Assembly: GCA_030407315.1 (NCBI GenBank)
Contig: JALQPE010000132.1
Location: forward strand, 1-64,000
Direction: 5' to 3'
Source: Asparagopsis taxiformis
Lineage: Eukaryota > Rhodophyta > Florideophyceae > Bonnemaisoniales > Bonnemaisoniaceae
DNA length: 64,000 bases
Program-made: the position numbers and the translations under genes
Shown here: positions 1-10,900 of the stretch, one piece after another
Position numbering within the stretch: position 1 is the first letter of the stretch
Layout: each line of letters begins with the position of its first letter
The notes under the pieces: model-generated
Told to the model about the DNA's origin: nothing
Database searches by the model: none
Seen by the model: the letters and a program-made list of their open reading frames with translations, nothing else

Positions 1-480
1 ATGAATGCATCGACACGTAAGGATGCCACAGAAACCCAGCTTCGCACTCTCGGACTGGCTGCAGAAGAGGGGAAAGATTTACCATTTCATGTCCTGAGCA
101 CTTCCTTGGAGCAGTGCAGAAGAAGTACCGAAGACGGAAAACGGAGTTTCAGTTGTCCCAGCAATTTTTGACCCGTACCGTTCCGCAGTGATAGCACCTG
201 ACCATCTATTGTCTGGACTGGCACAAGATGTACTGAACGCTTGTATTCAGCTGCCAGCCCACGAATTCGAGAGGTAGCTGAATTGCAATTCTGGCGCTCT
301 GAAGAAGTTCAGGATGGGAAGGCAGAACCGTTATTTGGAACCAACAATCTGCTTTCCATGAACATGAGTGACATATTCAGTGTGCTTCTGATAGCACCTA
401 TGGCATTCGAAAACGCAGCTCGAATGATGGATGGAAAGGGGAAGGTCATCGTGAAAAATTTGATGGGGCCGTCAAACTAG
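1..480 (+). pseudogene. Decayed transposase-like gene, middle portion
   Basis: Three reading frames must be combined to follow a protein here. Frame 1 is open from position 1 to a TGA near 169. Frame 2 carries a recognisable segment at about 152-274 (FDPYRSAVIAPDHLLSGLAQ) before a TAG. Frame 1 resumes to the TAG at 478. The segment resembles the 'DP...PDHLL.GL' block of Plavaka/KDZ-like transposases; the Plavaka-like protein at 22596-25634 has an equivalent DPYN...LHNLHLG block. With 527-1744 it appears to form one gene broken by at least two frame changes and several stops. Introns could explain some breaks, but I see no convincing splice pairs. The gene starts left of the window. Confidence 0.5.
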
Positions 481-526
481 TAGTGATGTTTCAGAAGCTG
501 GTTTCGTGTATTAGTTTCATGCCCGT

Positions 527-1744
527 ATGGTGGAAAGACGGTCCCATGAAGTAGAGACGGCTGACGGAGAAGGTGGCAGGAATGAATACATTCTGGGAAG
601 AACTGTAGACTACGTGGAGACGTTGAATGAGTATTGTCGGAAAGTGAAGGGAGCAGGAGCACATTTGGACAAGCCTAATGTTCATCGTCTTGTCGAGTTT
701 TGTGTTCATACGCTTCCTGCCTACGGCTCTGTGAAGCACGTGCAGGAGCTTATATTCGAACGGATGCATCAGCCGCTGAAGAAAGGTGTGAGAATGTCCA
801 ATCACCAAAGCGAACAGCTTTCAGCGCTGGAATTAGTTCTTGCGGATGACTGGCAGACGAGAGTGGCCATTGTTTTGCGCGAAATCGGCATGGAGCCACA
901 ACATTGGTCCTCGTCCGAATGCTCTCAAATGGTCAACGTTCTTTCACAGGAGCTAGGGAGAGAAATAGATGTGGAAGACGAGGTAGTGAAAAACTGCTTC
1001 CAGGAACCGGTTCTCCAGCTTCTCTCCCAGCGTCGAGGAAAGATATTGTCGGCGGATGGTGAAATTGTGACGTGGAGAGGGCATGGAGGTATATCTATTG
1101 ACGAGGTCAAGGAGTACATGAATGGAAAATGTGATATGGCAGAGGGTGCTGTAGGTGTTTTCAAACGGTTCTTTACCGAAAGGTACGGAAGCGGAACAAG
1201 CGGGTGTGGAAAGTATGCCGAATGGGTGAGAAGAGTTTCTAGAAGCACTACGACAGAGTGGGGAAGGAAAACAGTGCAGAGGTCTGGCTCTCTAGAATCA
1301 GGAGCTATCATCCATGCTGTTTGCCCTGAACAGATGAAATGTGAGGATGGTGCAACTTCACAAGCGATTCTGTACCCGGCGTCTCGTCTCACATCAGAGA
1401 TAATGCGGGGAAGAATTAATTATGAACCGCGGTTTTTTATTGTTCTAGCGTTCTTTATCCTGAGGAACGAGAGTGCGAGAGATGAGCAAGGTACAGCTTA
1501 TGGAGTTTGCCTGGGTTTGCAAAAAACTGATGAAGGAGTGTTCAAGGTCGAAGAGAGGCGACGAACAGTAATTGTGGAGATGAGTGAGGGAGTCACTGAG
1601 GTGTTTGGTATGCACTATTGCAATGGGAGTGTATGCGAATATGATGAGAACATGAGGGAGGTAAGGCACGGACCCGGACTGCTGGAGGGTGGAGAGATAT
1701 ATGCACTATGTAGGCGAGACGGATTTCCACCGAGGGCTGCATGA
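527..1744 (+). CDS. C-terminal part of a transposase-like protein (405 aa ORF)
   Basis: This is an intact 405-codon ORF, but it probably began as the last exon or last frame of the decayed gene to its left, because the upstream codons in this frame read on past a TAG at 512. Residues about 47-87 contain DKPNVHRLVEFCVHTLPAYG and then HVQEL.FERMHQPLKKG. That matches the closing block of transposases of the Plavaka/KDZ type (a His-rich helix after 'LP.yG', then E..H..LK). The Plavaka-like protein further right has the parallel DHLPGDLQRYGALEH...EHSHLLFK block. The remaining ~300 residues show no recognisable domain. Activity is unlikely given the broken upstream part; domestication of this piece is possible but unsupported. 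The family call is from motif likeness only. Confidence 0.5.
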   Translation: MVERRSHEVETADGEGGRNEYILGRTVDYVETLNEYCRKVKGAGAHLDKPNVHRLVEFCVHTLPAYGSVKHVQELIFERMHQPLKKGVRMSNHQSEQLSALELVLADDWQTRVAIVLREIGMEPQHWSSSECSQMVNVLSQELGREIDVEDEVVKNCFQEPVLQLLSQRRGKILSADGEIVTWRGHGGISIDEVKEYMNGKCDMAEGAVGVFKRFFTERYGSGTSGCGKYAEWVRRVSRSTTTEWGRKTVQRSGSLESGAIIHAVCPEQMKCEDGATSQAILYPASRLTSEIMRGRINYEPRFFIVLAFFILRNESARDEQGTAYGVCLGLQKTDEGVFKVEERRRTVIVEMSEGVTEVFGMHYCNGSVCEYDENMREVRHGPGLLEGGEIYALCRRDGFPPRAA

Positions 1745-1864
1745 TTTTTAGGGAAGAATAAAATGAATAACCAGATGCATCACATATGAATTGTACACTC
1801 TAGGGCGGTGGTGGATTGGTGCAAAGTAGTGGGGAGAGGATCTGAGAGGATGGAGGGAGGTATG

Positions 1865-2394
1865 CTTACAGCAAAGTCATCGTTACGATGACTTTGCTGT
1901 AAGAAAACGTTTCCATTACAGTGGCCAAGAATGTTTTACCGGGTAAAAAAATCGTGGCAGCTGTAATGATTTGCTTTCTTACAGCAAAGTCATCGTAACG
2001 ATGACTTTGCTGTAAGGAACCGTTTCCTTGCAGTGGCCGAAGAATTTTTTACCGGGTAAAAAATCAGCAAGAAATTTTACCGGGTAAAAAAATTGTGGCC
2101 GCTGTAATGATTTGCTTTCTTACAGCAAAGTCATCGTTACGATGACTTTGCTGTAAGAAAACGTTTCATTACAGCGGCCACAATTTTTTACCCGGTAAAG
2201 AAATCATGGCTACTGTAATGTTTTCTTTTCTTACAGCAAAGTCATCGTAACGATGACTTTGCTGTAAGAAAACGTTTCATTACAGCGGCCACAATTTTTT
2301 TACCCGGTAAAGAAATCATGGCTGCTGTAATGTTTTCTTTTCTTACAGCAAAGTCATCGTAACGATGACTTTGCTGTAAGAAAACGTTTCATTA
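1865..2394. repeat. Palindrome cluster C1 (five 39-bp palindromes)
   Basis: Five copies of a 39-bp perfect palindrome begin near 1865, 1978, 2122, 2234 and 2340. Each arm is CTTACAGCAAAGTCATCGT, separated from its inverse by one base (T or A). Between copies lies a second imperfect palindrome, CATTACAGCGGCCAC ... GTGGCCGCTGTAATG, whose centre carries TTTACCCGGTAAA-type boxes. The repeating unit is roughly 110-145 bp. Unlike clusters C2-C5, this cluster lacks the outer CTTACAG...GTTTACC terminal motif, and its last copy decays into CAAATTCATCG. It lies between the transposase-like gene and the first ParB-dioxygenase gene. Confidence 0.9.
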
Positions 2395-3079
2395 CAGCAA
2401 ATTCATCGATAGTTAAGGTTAAGTAACCAACTTTAGGATGTCCAGAGGACCTGCTCGTTGTAAGGAATAAGGAATATTGATCAACTGACGAAGAGGAAGC
2501 ATTTTGAATCGACTAGGGTAGGAACGCAATGAGATTTGGTATGCAAGAAAACTGAATCGCAGTAGTGAATAGGTAGTTGAAATGAATTCATATTGATGTT
2601 CTTTGGTGTATTGTCCATTGGAGCACATTGAAAACCATTTATATGATCACCGTTTAAATAGTCTATGAATCCTTTGCAGCCGAGTACGCCAATAGGAAGA
2701 AATTCAAGCAGTGGCCTGCACGGGAACCGTTCATTTGTGAGTAGCAAAAGTTAGTGTAGAAATGAATTTTTCAGACTTGTAGGAGAGGTGGATCGTAGTA
2801 AATGTATAAAACTCACGTAGAATCGATTGATAGGAATCAATGGTACGGAAGAAGAAGCGAGGTGGAGAGTGTGGATGAAATAGGTTGTTGGAATATGAAT
2901 GATAATTGACGTGGTGAGGTAAACGGGTTCGATTGCATTATATGCGCTAGAGGTACATACTATTAGGTGTAGATTGATGGAAAGGGCTAAACGCTTTGTG
3001 GAGGTATCAGGATCAGGTAGAGTCAGAGGTGCTGAGCGGGTGCAGCGTAAGGTTCATCAGGACTGAACGTAGGTAGGGA
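2395..3079. other. Intergenic, upstream of first ParB-dioxygenase gene
   Basis: This is A+T-rich sequence with only short ORFs on the minus strand and no recognisable element. It presumably holds the promoter of the gene starting at 3080. I see no clear TATA box close to the start. Confidence 0.5.
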
Positions 3080-6000
3080 ATGTCTTGTCCGGACAGTATA
3101 AGAGAGGAAGCTGAGAGACGGGAAGCGCACTCGGAGGTACCACAATTGTGGATTTCATCGTCTACACAACATTTGAACAGAGAACCGATTGAACGAACTG
3201 AGATTGCAGGGATTACAATGGGAGACAATAGTATCATGAATACTACAGCGGAGAAGAGCAATTCTCCTTCTGCTGAAGAGAAAAGCATCACTATTGCTCA
3301 GTACAGCTCTTCTAAAGTGCAAGTTGATCCTCGCAAAGTGAAATTTCCGACAGTGACCTCCCGTTTGGTGCGACCGGGTCGTGTAAACGAACTGGCCAGC
3401 ATTTTCATGGATAGAGGTTTCTCTACCACTGGAACTATGATTACAGTCTGCAAAATGGAAGATAACGAAGGAGACGAGTTTTACTGCATCGATGGCTCTC
3501 ATCGCATAGCTGCTCTGCAACTATGCCTGGAGAAGTACTCAGGAAAGAACAGGGATTCCTTGGAATTGGTTTGGGTACAACAGTTGATTGCGCCGAACGG
3601 GCGTCTAATTTTCGATGCGCTGGAGGTTCTGAAACTGTCTCTCGAAGCCAATATACAAACTCACGATGTCGCTTCTGTGAGCATTGCCGACAATGTGTGT
3701 GCGGTCATAGAGTTTCTCAGGTTTTCCAACCAGATGGATCTTCCTGTTGTCCGGCTTATTCCTATTCTGAAAGAAGTGAGCTATATTCTGCCGTCCGACA
3801 GGAACCGTTCGGAGAACTCGTATAGGCAGTACATCAACATTGCGAAGGGGTTCAATCGCACAGACAGCGTTGCTTTCGTGTACTGGAGCTCTATCCCTAG
3901 CGTTTACAATGCTTTGGATAGGAACAGAGAAATCGAGGATGCAAGAACCGAGGGAAGAGATCCGGACTTTTCTCGAATTGACTCTGCCGATATGTACGGG
4001 TGCGTGCTCGATCTTGTCAATAACGCAATATTCCGCAATGGCACGGACGGACGCGGGACGCGCGATAAGGAGTGGTTCCAGTGGTTTGTGCTCGAGATGA
4101 CAGCGTCGTGGACAAGGATGAGGAGGAAGAGAGGACTTGTCAGAAATATCGGAAGCGGAAGTCCGTTCACGATGCGCACTTGGCTACTGGCTCTGTTGGC
4201 CATCTATGATATGGCAGAGGTCGTCCGCAAGTGGTTGAACTCTGCAACGATGGAGGAATTCGTGCGAACGGATTTGGCAGCAGAAAACGCGAAGGAGGTC
4301 GGGGATAATGATCATCGCATTGGAGAGCGCATTGTATTCGTCCTTGTCGACTTTCATGACGACGTGGTAGACAGTAGCAGTCTGAGAACCAAGAACGGGA
4401 TGTTTACAAACAGTTTTTACGACAAACTGGAATATGCTACCGGGACAAAGGCAATGCAGGAGACGAAAGCGGAGGAGGAGAGGGAACGGAATCGCATGAC
4501 CCCCGGAGAAATAGAAAAAGCACTTGTTGATGGCGCCAAAGCAGAAGACGAAGAAGCACCTACTGCCGCAGAACAGGGAAATAATTCTACAGAGAAGGAA
4601 ACTGTGGAAACTTCTGGTCCTGTTCAAGCAGAAGAAGGAGTATCTGCCGAAGCCCAAGCAGAGCAGGAAGTTTCTGCTGTTGTGGAGGAAGAACAGGAAA
4701 TTACTCCAAATGTGGTGGCTGAAGAAGTGATTCCTGCTGTCGCGACGAAAGCAATAGAAGAGGCACCTCTGAGCACCCCGAAAGAAGCAGAAGACCGTCC
4801 TGCCGCAGCAAAAGAGGGAGGACAGGAACGTCCTGCCACGCGTCTTGCAGCAGCTGAGAAGAGGGAAGCAGAACGTCTTGCTGTTCTCCAAAAAGAACAG
4901 GAACGTCTTTCAGCTTCAAGGGCAGAGCGGGAAAGTCGTGCCAGGGATAATTCGCCGGGAAGGATTGTCAGAGAAGATCTTCCTCAGGGAAGGAAACAAA
5001 GCGGCGATACGCAAAGTCTGGATATCAACTTGGACAATAGTGGTCGCATGGACATAGACACGCCTGGACAACAAGCTGGAGATGCGCAGAACCGCTCTGT
5101 GATATTGAAACTTCGAATCAGGACACCAGAAACTTACAGCACTAGCCCGGCCGAAGTGGACAAGGAGAATTCGGGAAGAAGCAGGAGTTCTGGTGGAAGC
5201 GGCGATGAAAACGAGTCCAGGTTGGATAAGAAGCGAAGAAGGGAAGATACTAGCGCGAAGTTTTCTGAGCCCAATACGCCGGATGACAACATTGAGATTG
5301 GGCCTCCCCGGGAAAAGAAGAGTAGAGTCAATGCAAGAGAACGAACGACTGGAGAAGAAGCACCACTCTTCACTGACGAGCAAGAAAACTCCCTTCCAGA
5401 CCGCACATTCGCAGAGGACATACCTGAGAAGCTGCCTTTATGCGTTCCTTCCAACTCGAGAATGAAGTATTATATCACAGAAGAAGACATTGATACAATC
5501 CGGACGGAGATAATGGAAGCAGCTGCAGGCTACTCTACTTTGGTATGTCCCCTCGGTTCTTGTGAAAGCCAACAATACTTCAGCTACCAGAGAAGAATGA
5601 TCGACGAGCTTGGTTACGTGGTGTTGCAAGACATTTTCTCTTCTACTACAGTGGGAGCAGCTACGCACGAGTTATTCACACAGATGGCCAGCACATTCCA
5701 AGGTACTACAAGTGGCTCAAGTGCAAGTCAGAAGAACCCGTGGAAACCACTTCGACCGAAAGACAGCACTGGTGTATTCAAGACGGACCGGAAAAGCATC
5801 TGCGATGACCTTGAGCAAGAAAGCGCGCGGCAGTACAGGAACAAGCTGATTCTGGAGCTAGGTAAGGCGATTTGTGCGGAGAACCTGAAGCTCGGGTTTG
5901 GAAGAGAAGAAGCGGTGGTCTTTCCAGAAACGGGTCTTCGTCTGATTTTGACCGCAGAAGGTAGTCAGGAGCAACTTATGCATACCGATGTTCCCGTCCG

Positions 6001-6340
6001 TGAGGGAACTGGAACTGGTCCTCTCAACTCGCCATCATATTTCATGATGGCTGCTGGTGCGGATGGGTTCATCATTCGTATCGCCAAGTTCAGCCATGTG
6101 TGCCTAAGTCATCCAGCGAAAGAAAAGTACCGCGTGCCAGTGACGAACGTGCGCATCCCACCGTATTCCCTGCTTGTATGCCGAACGGACGTGTATCACG
6201 GAGGAATGGGATTCGCGGAGGGTCGTTCTTCGGTGAGGTACCAGCATCCTATCCGGTCCCATCTATCACTGCGAACTTCCAGGGAGAAGTTGCTACAGCC
6301 TCCCTTCAATGTCAACTACTGGGAGCGTTTAGATATCTGA
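3080..6340 (+). CDS. ParB/Srx-like domain + 2OG-Fe(II) dioxygenase fusion protein, copy 1
   Basis: This single uninterrupted 1086-aa ORF starts at the first ATG; an in-frame ATG at 3218 is an alternative. Residues about 85-160 form a ParB/sulfiredoxin-like domain with the signature DGSHR at 138-142. A helical region follows to about 470. Then comes a long low-complexity Glu/Ala-rich and charged linker (about 470-780) with basic clusters that look like nuclear targeting signals (KKRRRE, KKSR). The C-terminal ~290 residues fit a double-stranded beta-helix dioxygenase: HTD with His968 and Asp970 as Fe ligands, distal His1040 in VYHGGMGF, and Arg1049 or Arg1053 as the likely 2-oxoglutarate contact. 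Inferred role: DNA- or chromatin-directed oxidation or demethylation guided by the ParB-like domain. Palindrome clusters C1 and C2 flank the gene. Its paralogue lies at 7917-11563. The substrate is unknown. Confidence 0.72.
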   Translation: MSCPDSIREEAERREAHSEVPQLWISSSTQHLNREPIERTEIAGITMGDNSIMNTTAEKSNSPSAEEKSITIAQYSSSKVQVDPRKVKFPTVTSRLVRPGRVNELASIFMDRGFSTTGTMITVCKMEDNEGDEFYCIDGSHRIAALQLCLEKYSGKNRDSLELVWVQQLIAPNGRLIFDALEVLKLSLEANIQTHDVASVSIADNVCAVIEFLRFSNQMDLPVVRLIPILKEVSYILPSDRNRSENSYRQYINIAKGFNRTDSVAFVYWSSIPSVYNALDRNREIEDARTEGRDPDFSRIDSADMYGCVLDLVNNAIFRNGTDGRGTRDKEWFQWFVLEMTASWTRMRRKRGLVRNIGSGSPFTMRTWLLALLAIYDMAEVVRKWLNSATMEEFVRTDLAAENAKEVGDNDHRIGERIVFVLVDFHDDVVDSSSLRTKNGMFTNSFYDKLEYATGTKAMQETKAEEERERNRMTPGEIEKALVDGAKAEDEEAPTAAEQGNNSTEKETVETSGPVQAEEGVSAEAQAEQEVSAVVEEEQEITPNVVAEEVIPAVATKAIEEAPLSTPKEAEDRPAAAKEGGQERPATRLAAAEKREAERLAVLQKEQERLSASRAERESRARDNSPGRIVREDLPQGRKQSGDTQSLDINLDNSGRMDIDTPGQQAGDAQNRSVILKLRIRTPETYSTSPAEVDKENSGRSRSSGGSGDENESRLDKKRRREDTSAKFSEPNTPDDNIEIGPPREKKSRVNARERTTGEEAPLFTDEQENSLPDRTFAEDIPEKLPLCVPSNSRMKYYITEEDIDTIRTEIMEAAAGYSTLVCPLGSCESQQYFSYQRRMIDELGYVVLQDIFSSTTVGAATHELFTQMASTFQGTTSGSSASQKNPWKPLRPKDSTGVFKTDRKSICDDLEQESARQYRNKLILELGKAICAENLKLGFGREEAVVFPETGLRLILTAEGSQEQLMHTDVPVREGTGTGPLNSPSYFMMAAGADGFIIRIAKFSHVCLSHPAKEKYRVPVTNVRIPPYSLLVCRTDVYHGGMGFAEGRSSVRYQHPIRSHLSLRTSREKLLQPPFNVNYWERLDI

Positions 6341-6561
6341 TGAAATTAGTTCTTAATAGCATTCTATGGCAGGCATCAAGGCCGCCTTCAAGTAAACGAT
6401 GAAAGTTAGGCTAGTACATGACGTTTGCGTATGTAGACGGGTCGAGAGATATACAATACTCAATTTAATATGAGAAGGGGAGGAAACTATGGTGGGCACT
6501 ACTAGAATAGAACAAGGTAATATCGCAGTCGTCTTTGGTTACAACATTGAGGTGAGGAAGG

Positions 6562-6847
6562 CTTACAGATGATGCAGTTTCGCTGGGGTGCTGACAGCAA
6601 AGTCATCGTTACGATGACTTTGCTGTAATGATTTGATTTCTTACAGCAAAGTCATCGTAACGATGACTTTGCTGTAAGAAATCAAATCATTACAGCGGCC
6701 ACAATTTTTTACCGGGTAAAAAATTCTTGCTGATTTTTTTACCCGGTAAAATTTTCTCACCACTGTAATCAAACCTTTCCTTACAGCAAAGTCATCGTAA
6801 CGATGACTTTGCTGTAAGCATCCCGGGTAAACGGCTTCGGCTGTAAG
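6562..6847. repeat. Palindrome cluster C2, bounded by terminal inverted motifs
   Basis: The cluster opens with CTTACAG...CAGTTTCGCTGGGG and closes with the inverse pattern CCCGGGTAAACGGC...GCTGTAAG. Inside are three copies of the 39-bp palindrome (near 6590, 6642 and 6780) and two TTTACCCGGTAAA / TTTACCGGGTAAA boxes. The bounded, inverted ends suggest a discrete foldback or MITE-like unit rather than random satellite. It lies immediately downstream of the first ParB-dioxygenase gene. Confidence 0.85.
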
Positions 6848-7388
6848 CGGTTGGGAGTTTCGTCCGTCTCCCACCCTGGGAAGGGTGAGAAGGGAAGTGT
6901 GGAGCCGGGAACATCGTACAACGATGGTTTGGACGACTGTTGACGGCTCTGGGGAGCACTCTGCGTCGTGCAAGCCTGGTTTGCGCTGGCTGCACTACCT
7001 GGTATTGAACGGTTCTGTGCGCAAAGTTTACTCATGAAGGAGTTAGGGTGTTGTGTACCACACCAACCATAGTTACTAACATTTGCAGTGTACTCTAGTG
7101 ATGTAATTATTATTCTAGTTTCTAGCTATACAATGATATTAAGTAAGTCAGATGTGCACAGAGCATGGTCTAAGCCTAGCACGGTAGAGAAAGATGGAAG
7201 AAAGATTGAAGGGTAGGCATGCAGAGGTATGAAGGCAGCAGTATGTGTAGACTATGGCAGTGGTAAGAAAATATTTCATGCACCAAAGGGTGGGTAGAGT
7301 GACATTAGAGAGGTGGTGTGTAGGGGGAAGGTAGGTGGAGATGATGAAGGAGGACAACAGAAACGAGAGCGAGGGTTGAGACCAACGG
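6848..7388. other. Intergenic between clusters C2 and C3
   Basis: There is no supported gene. The stretch near 6870-6960 (GGAGTTTCGTCC, then GGGAACATCGT, GATGGTTTGGACG) is an inverted, diverged copy of the sequence beside cluster C5 at about 12785-12920. The repeat family therefore includes flanking DNA beyond the palindromes. The remainder is A+T-rich and featureless. Confidence 0.55.
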
Positions 7389-7711
7389 CTTACAGATGGA
7401 GCAGTTTACCAGGGATGCTTACAGCAAAGTCATCGTTACGATGACTTTGCTGTAAGGAAAGGTTTCATTACAGTGGCCATGATTTCTTTACCCGGTAAAA
7501 AAATTCCTGGCCGCTGTAATGAAAACGTTTTCTTACAGCAAAGTCATCGTAACGATGACTTTGCTGTCAGGAAACAAAACATTACAGTGGCCATGATTTC
7601 TTTACCCGGTAAAAAAATTCCTGGCCTCTGTAATGAAACGTTTCCTTACAGCAAAGTCATCGTAACGATGGCTTTGCTGTAAGGATCCTTGGTAAACTGC
7701 CTGAGCTGTAA
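7389..7711. repeat. Palindrome cluster C3
   Basis: The cluster begins CTTACAGATGGAGCAGTTTACC and ends with the inverse motif GGTAAACTGCCTGAGCTGTAA. It contains three 39-bp palindromes (near 7418, 7534 and 7645, the last with one mismatch) separated by the CATTACAGTGGCCATG ... CCTGGCCGCTGTAATG imperfect palindrome and TTTACCCGGTAAA boxes. It ends about 205 bp upstream of the second ParB-dioxygenase start codon, so it could affect that promoter. Confidence 0.88.
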
Positions 7712-7916
7712 TTGTCGTACAACGAAAAGTGATGTGGAAGGTTCGGATTGGTCAACCGCTGAATATCATTACCAGGGTGTATACTAATAGGAATATGTCA
7801 GATCTCTAAGTTTCGCCTATCTTACTCAGCTTACGCAGCAAAACAGCTTGTCGTTCAGATCTTCTTCTCTCTTTCTCAATCTTTCACTCTTCGTTTGTCA
7901 ATCACTCACCAAAGCA

Positions 7917-10900
7917 ATGGCTCAACAATCCCCCAACGCTTTCGACCGCCAGGTGCGCTCTGCCAGCCGCCGTGACAACGATTCTCCCACTCCTTCTCCC
8001 TCTCCTTCTCCCTCTCCTTCTCCTTCTCTGGCCCCCCCTGTCCCCATGGACGTTTGCGAAGCTGCTGCAGCGCTGACCCAGCTCAGCCCAGCACCTAAGC
8101 CCGTCCCCTCCCCCCCTTCCGCTTCCGATCCCGCGGTTGTCCCGACAATCGACGCTGGCGTTCCCGCAACTCCGCTTCCGGCTCAATCTGCCGAAGCGGC
8201 GCCAGCCGTCGAGGGATCTGGTGCTCCTCTGCCCAGCTCGCCTGCTCCGGACATGATCATCGCGTCCGGCAGCGACTTGGCAGAGGATGCGGAGAAGGTC
8301 GATGATCACAACGCTCGTGACATCGTACCGAACAAGCCTCTCCGCAGCACCAGGCTGGCCTACCCTGGCACAGTGCCCATCCCGGTGGATGTGGACTACG
8401 ACATAAGTCCGGAGAGCTGCCGAAACATTCCAGTCTTCATTTCCCCCCTGGATGTTTCTCCTCCGGCAGTCGTGTCCAGGGTGGTCAGGCCGCATCGCGT
8501 TGATGAGTTGAAGAAAACGTTTCTCACTCAGGGATTTTCCGTGATTGCTTCACGCGTGTCCGTCTGCGAGGTGATTGATTCCAATGCAAAAGTACGACTG
8601 CAATATGTCGATGGATCTCACCGAGTGACCGCGTTGAAGGCCATTCTCGAGTCGGCTGGACCTGCTCCTGCGAAGGACAGTCCAGAGTGGGAGGAGTTTG
8701 TCAAGTCTGACATCTACCGTCGCTTTGGAACTATTCCAGTCGACTTTCTCCTCCCACCGACTCGGCTTGGCCGGGATGTCTTCTGCTCCGAAGAAGTACT
8801 CCCGCTTTCACGGCTGATGAACTTCCACACCCACAATGTCAGCGAGGTAACAGTTGCTGACAATGTGTGCTCTGTGATGGAGTTCATCAATATCCACCGC
8901 CTGGGAAAGAAGAAGATCGAGCCGACCGTTCAATACATAAAAGAACGGAAAGCGCTGAGCTGGATTCGTCCGAGACAGCTCATGCGCTACGTCTCGATCG
9001 CGCGAGGGTTCAAGACCATTGAAAGCCCTGCTTTCAAGTACTGGTCGAGCATCCCGAACAGGCCGGAGTTCGTGCAGTTCTCTTCGACCGAGGATCTGGC
9101 TGGTTGTACGGTGAACTTGTTGTTCAATGGGTCGTTCAGGAGTGCTCCGGATGTGCAGAAGTGTTTCATCCTGGAGATGACGGCGCGCTACACTTGTAGC
9201 CGTCGGTCGGCCGGGCTGAAACCGTACTCGGTTGGTACCATTGGGCAGGAATGGATTGCTGGTTTGTTGGAAATCTTCGGGTACGTGAAGGAGGTGGCCG
9301 AGTACTGGAACGTGTCGGATGTGTTGAGGATGCTGGATGGGTCAATTCCCAGCGTGGTGACCCGAGCAAGAGCTTCGACATTCGCTCGCGCGTTGTCGAA
9401 GTTCTTGCTCAGATGGTCCCCAAGAAGGGGTGCTGGGCAGACTTCCGTCCCAAGGAAGGCCCCCCCGATGGTTACAGTTACGAAAATATTTTTCCCCGTA
9501 AGAAGTCTGTCTTCGGGAAGGACGCCAGGAAAATGCTCCTGCGCGTCACTGGGTACCGCGACATGCAAATGCGGAAACGCTTTCACGCGATGTACCCAGA
9601 CATCCCACATGCTGCGCTCCCAGCCACATGTGGTGATGATGCCCCCATCCCTTCCTCTTCCAATTCCTTGCCCATCCCTTCATCCTCCATTCCTTTGCCC
9701 CCACCACCTCAACTGGAATCTTCCAGCAATTCCGAGGTTGCCCCTGTTCCTGTCTCTACCCCTGCCGTGTCTGCATCCTCCCCTGCGGTGACCCCGGTCA
9801 AGCCGACTGCGCGTGGTCCCCAGGATGGCAGCGAACGCTCTGGTCCAGTTTCCCACGCCGGGACTGGTACCCCCAACCGTCCTGTCCAAGCCGCGCAGGA
9901 GCAGGTCTCACCGGCTTCGCAGCCTGAGCCTGCGACTCCGGCTGCCGAGCAGCACCCTGCTGCTCCGGCCCCCGCTGTCGAAGCTTCCCGTTCTGCATCT
10001 GCTAGCAGTTCGGGAAGCTCCAGCGATGACAGCTTCGTCCCTTCACCATCCGGTGGGGTTGGACAGAAGACGGTTGCGAGGATTTCGACGGAGGGCCCTA
10101 CTCCCGAGAATGTGGTCGAGGGCAGCAGTGCGAAGGGCGGTGCAGATCCTGACGAAGATGTCATTGAAGTCAGTGATTCTGCACCGCCCGGAGTGGAAAC
10201 TTCTGGGAGGAAAGTGATGCCCAGAAGGAGTACCCGCCTGCAAGCGAGTCGTTCCGGTCGTGGTGGAACGGCGGGTGGTGCTGTGGAGGTCGTCGAGCTG
10301 GAGAGCGCCCCCGAGGATGCGGGTGAAAACTCCATCCTCGGGAAGCGTAACTTGGAAGCCGCTTCTGCGACGCCCGAGCCTTCTACCAAAAAGAGAAGGC
10401 TCGGTGAGACTTCATCAAAGTCGTCGTCAAAGAAATCCAAGTCGGCTTCCCGAGGTCGCTCTCGGGAGCCGGTTCTCCAGTTCGACGACGCCCAGGAGAA
10501 TCCCATTCCCGACAGCATCGTCGATGAGAATGTGGCCGCCGTTCTCCCCAGCGCAATTGCGTCTGGCAGCCGGATGAAGTACTATATGGAAAGTACGACG
10601 GTGGAGACGGTTCGGGCGGAAATGAGGGCGGCAGCATTCCAGGCAGCTGCATCGCCGGGTGCTGAGGATACGGTGGTGGACAGGTACTTTGCGGTGAAGA
10701 AGGCATTGTTGGAAAACTTGGGGGTTATTGTTATGGAAGGCCTGTTGGCATCGTCCACGGCTGGTAATGCGACGCATGAGTTGTTCGGTCACTTCGCTAG
10801 GCAGTTCCCGCTGGTTGAGGAGGTTGAAAAACCCTCCCAGCAGTCTGATTCTAACGATGACGACAGGGAGCCACAGGACGAGCCGCCAGCTTTCGCAAAG

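Noticed and set aside
4184..4891. 235-codon Phe/Cys-rich ORF on the minus strand within the first ParB-dioxygenase gene
   Set aside because: It is the antisense of a Glu/Ala-rich coding linker; composition alone explains it.
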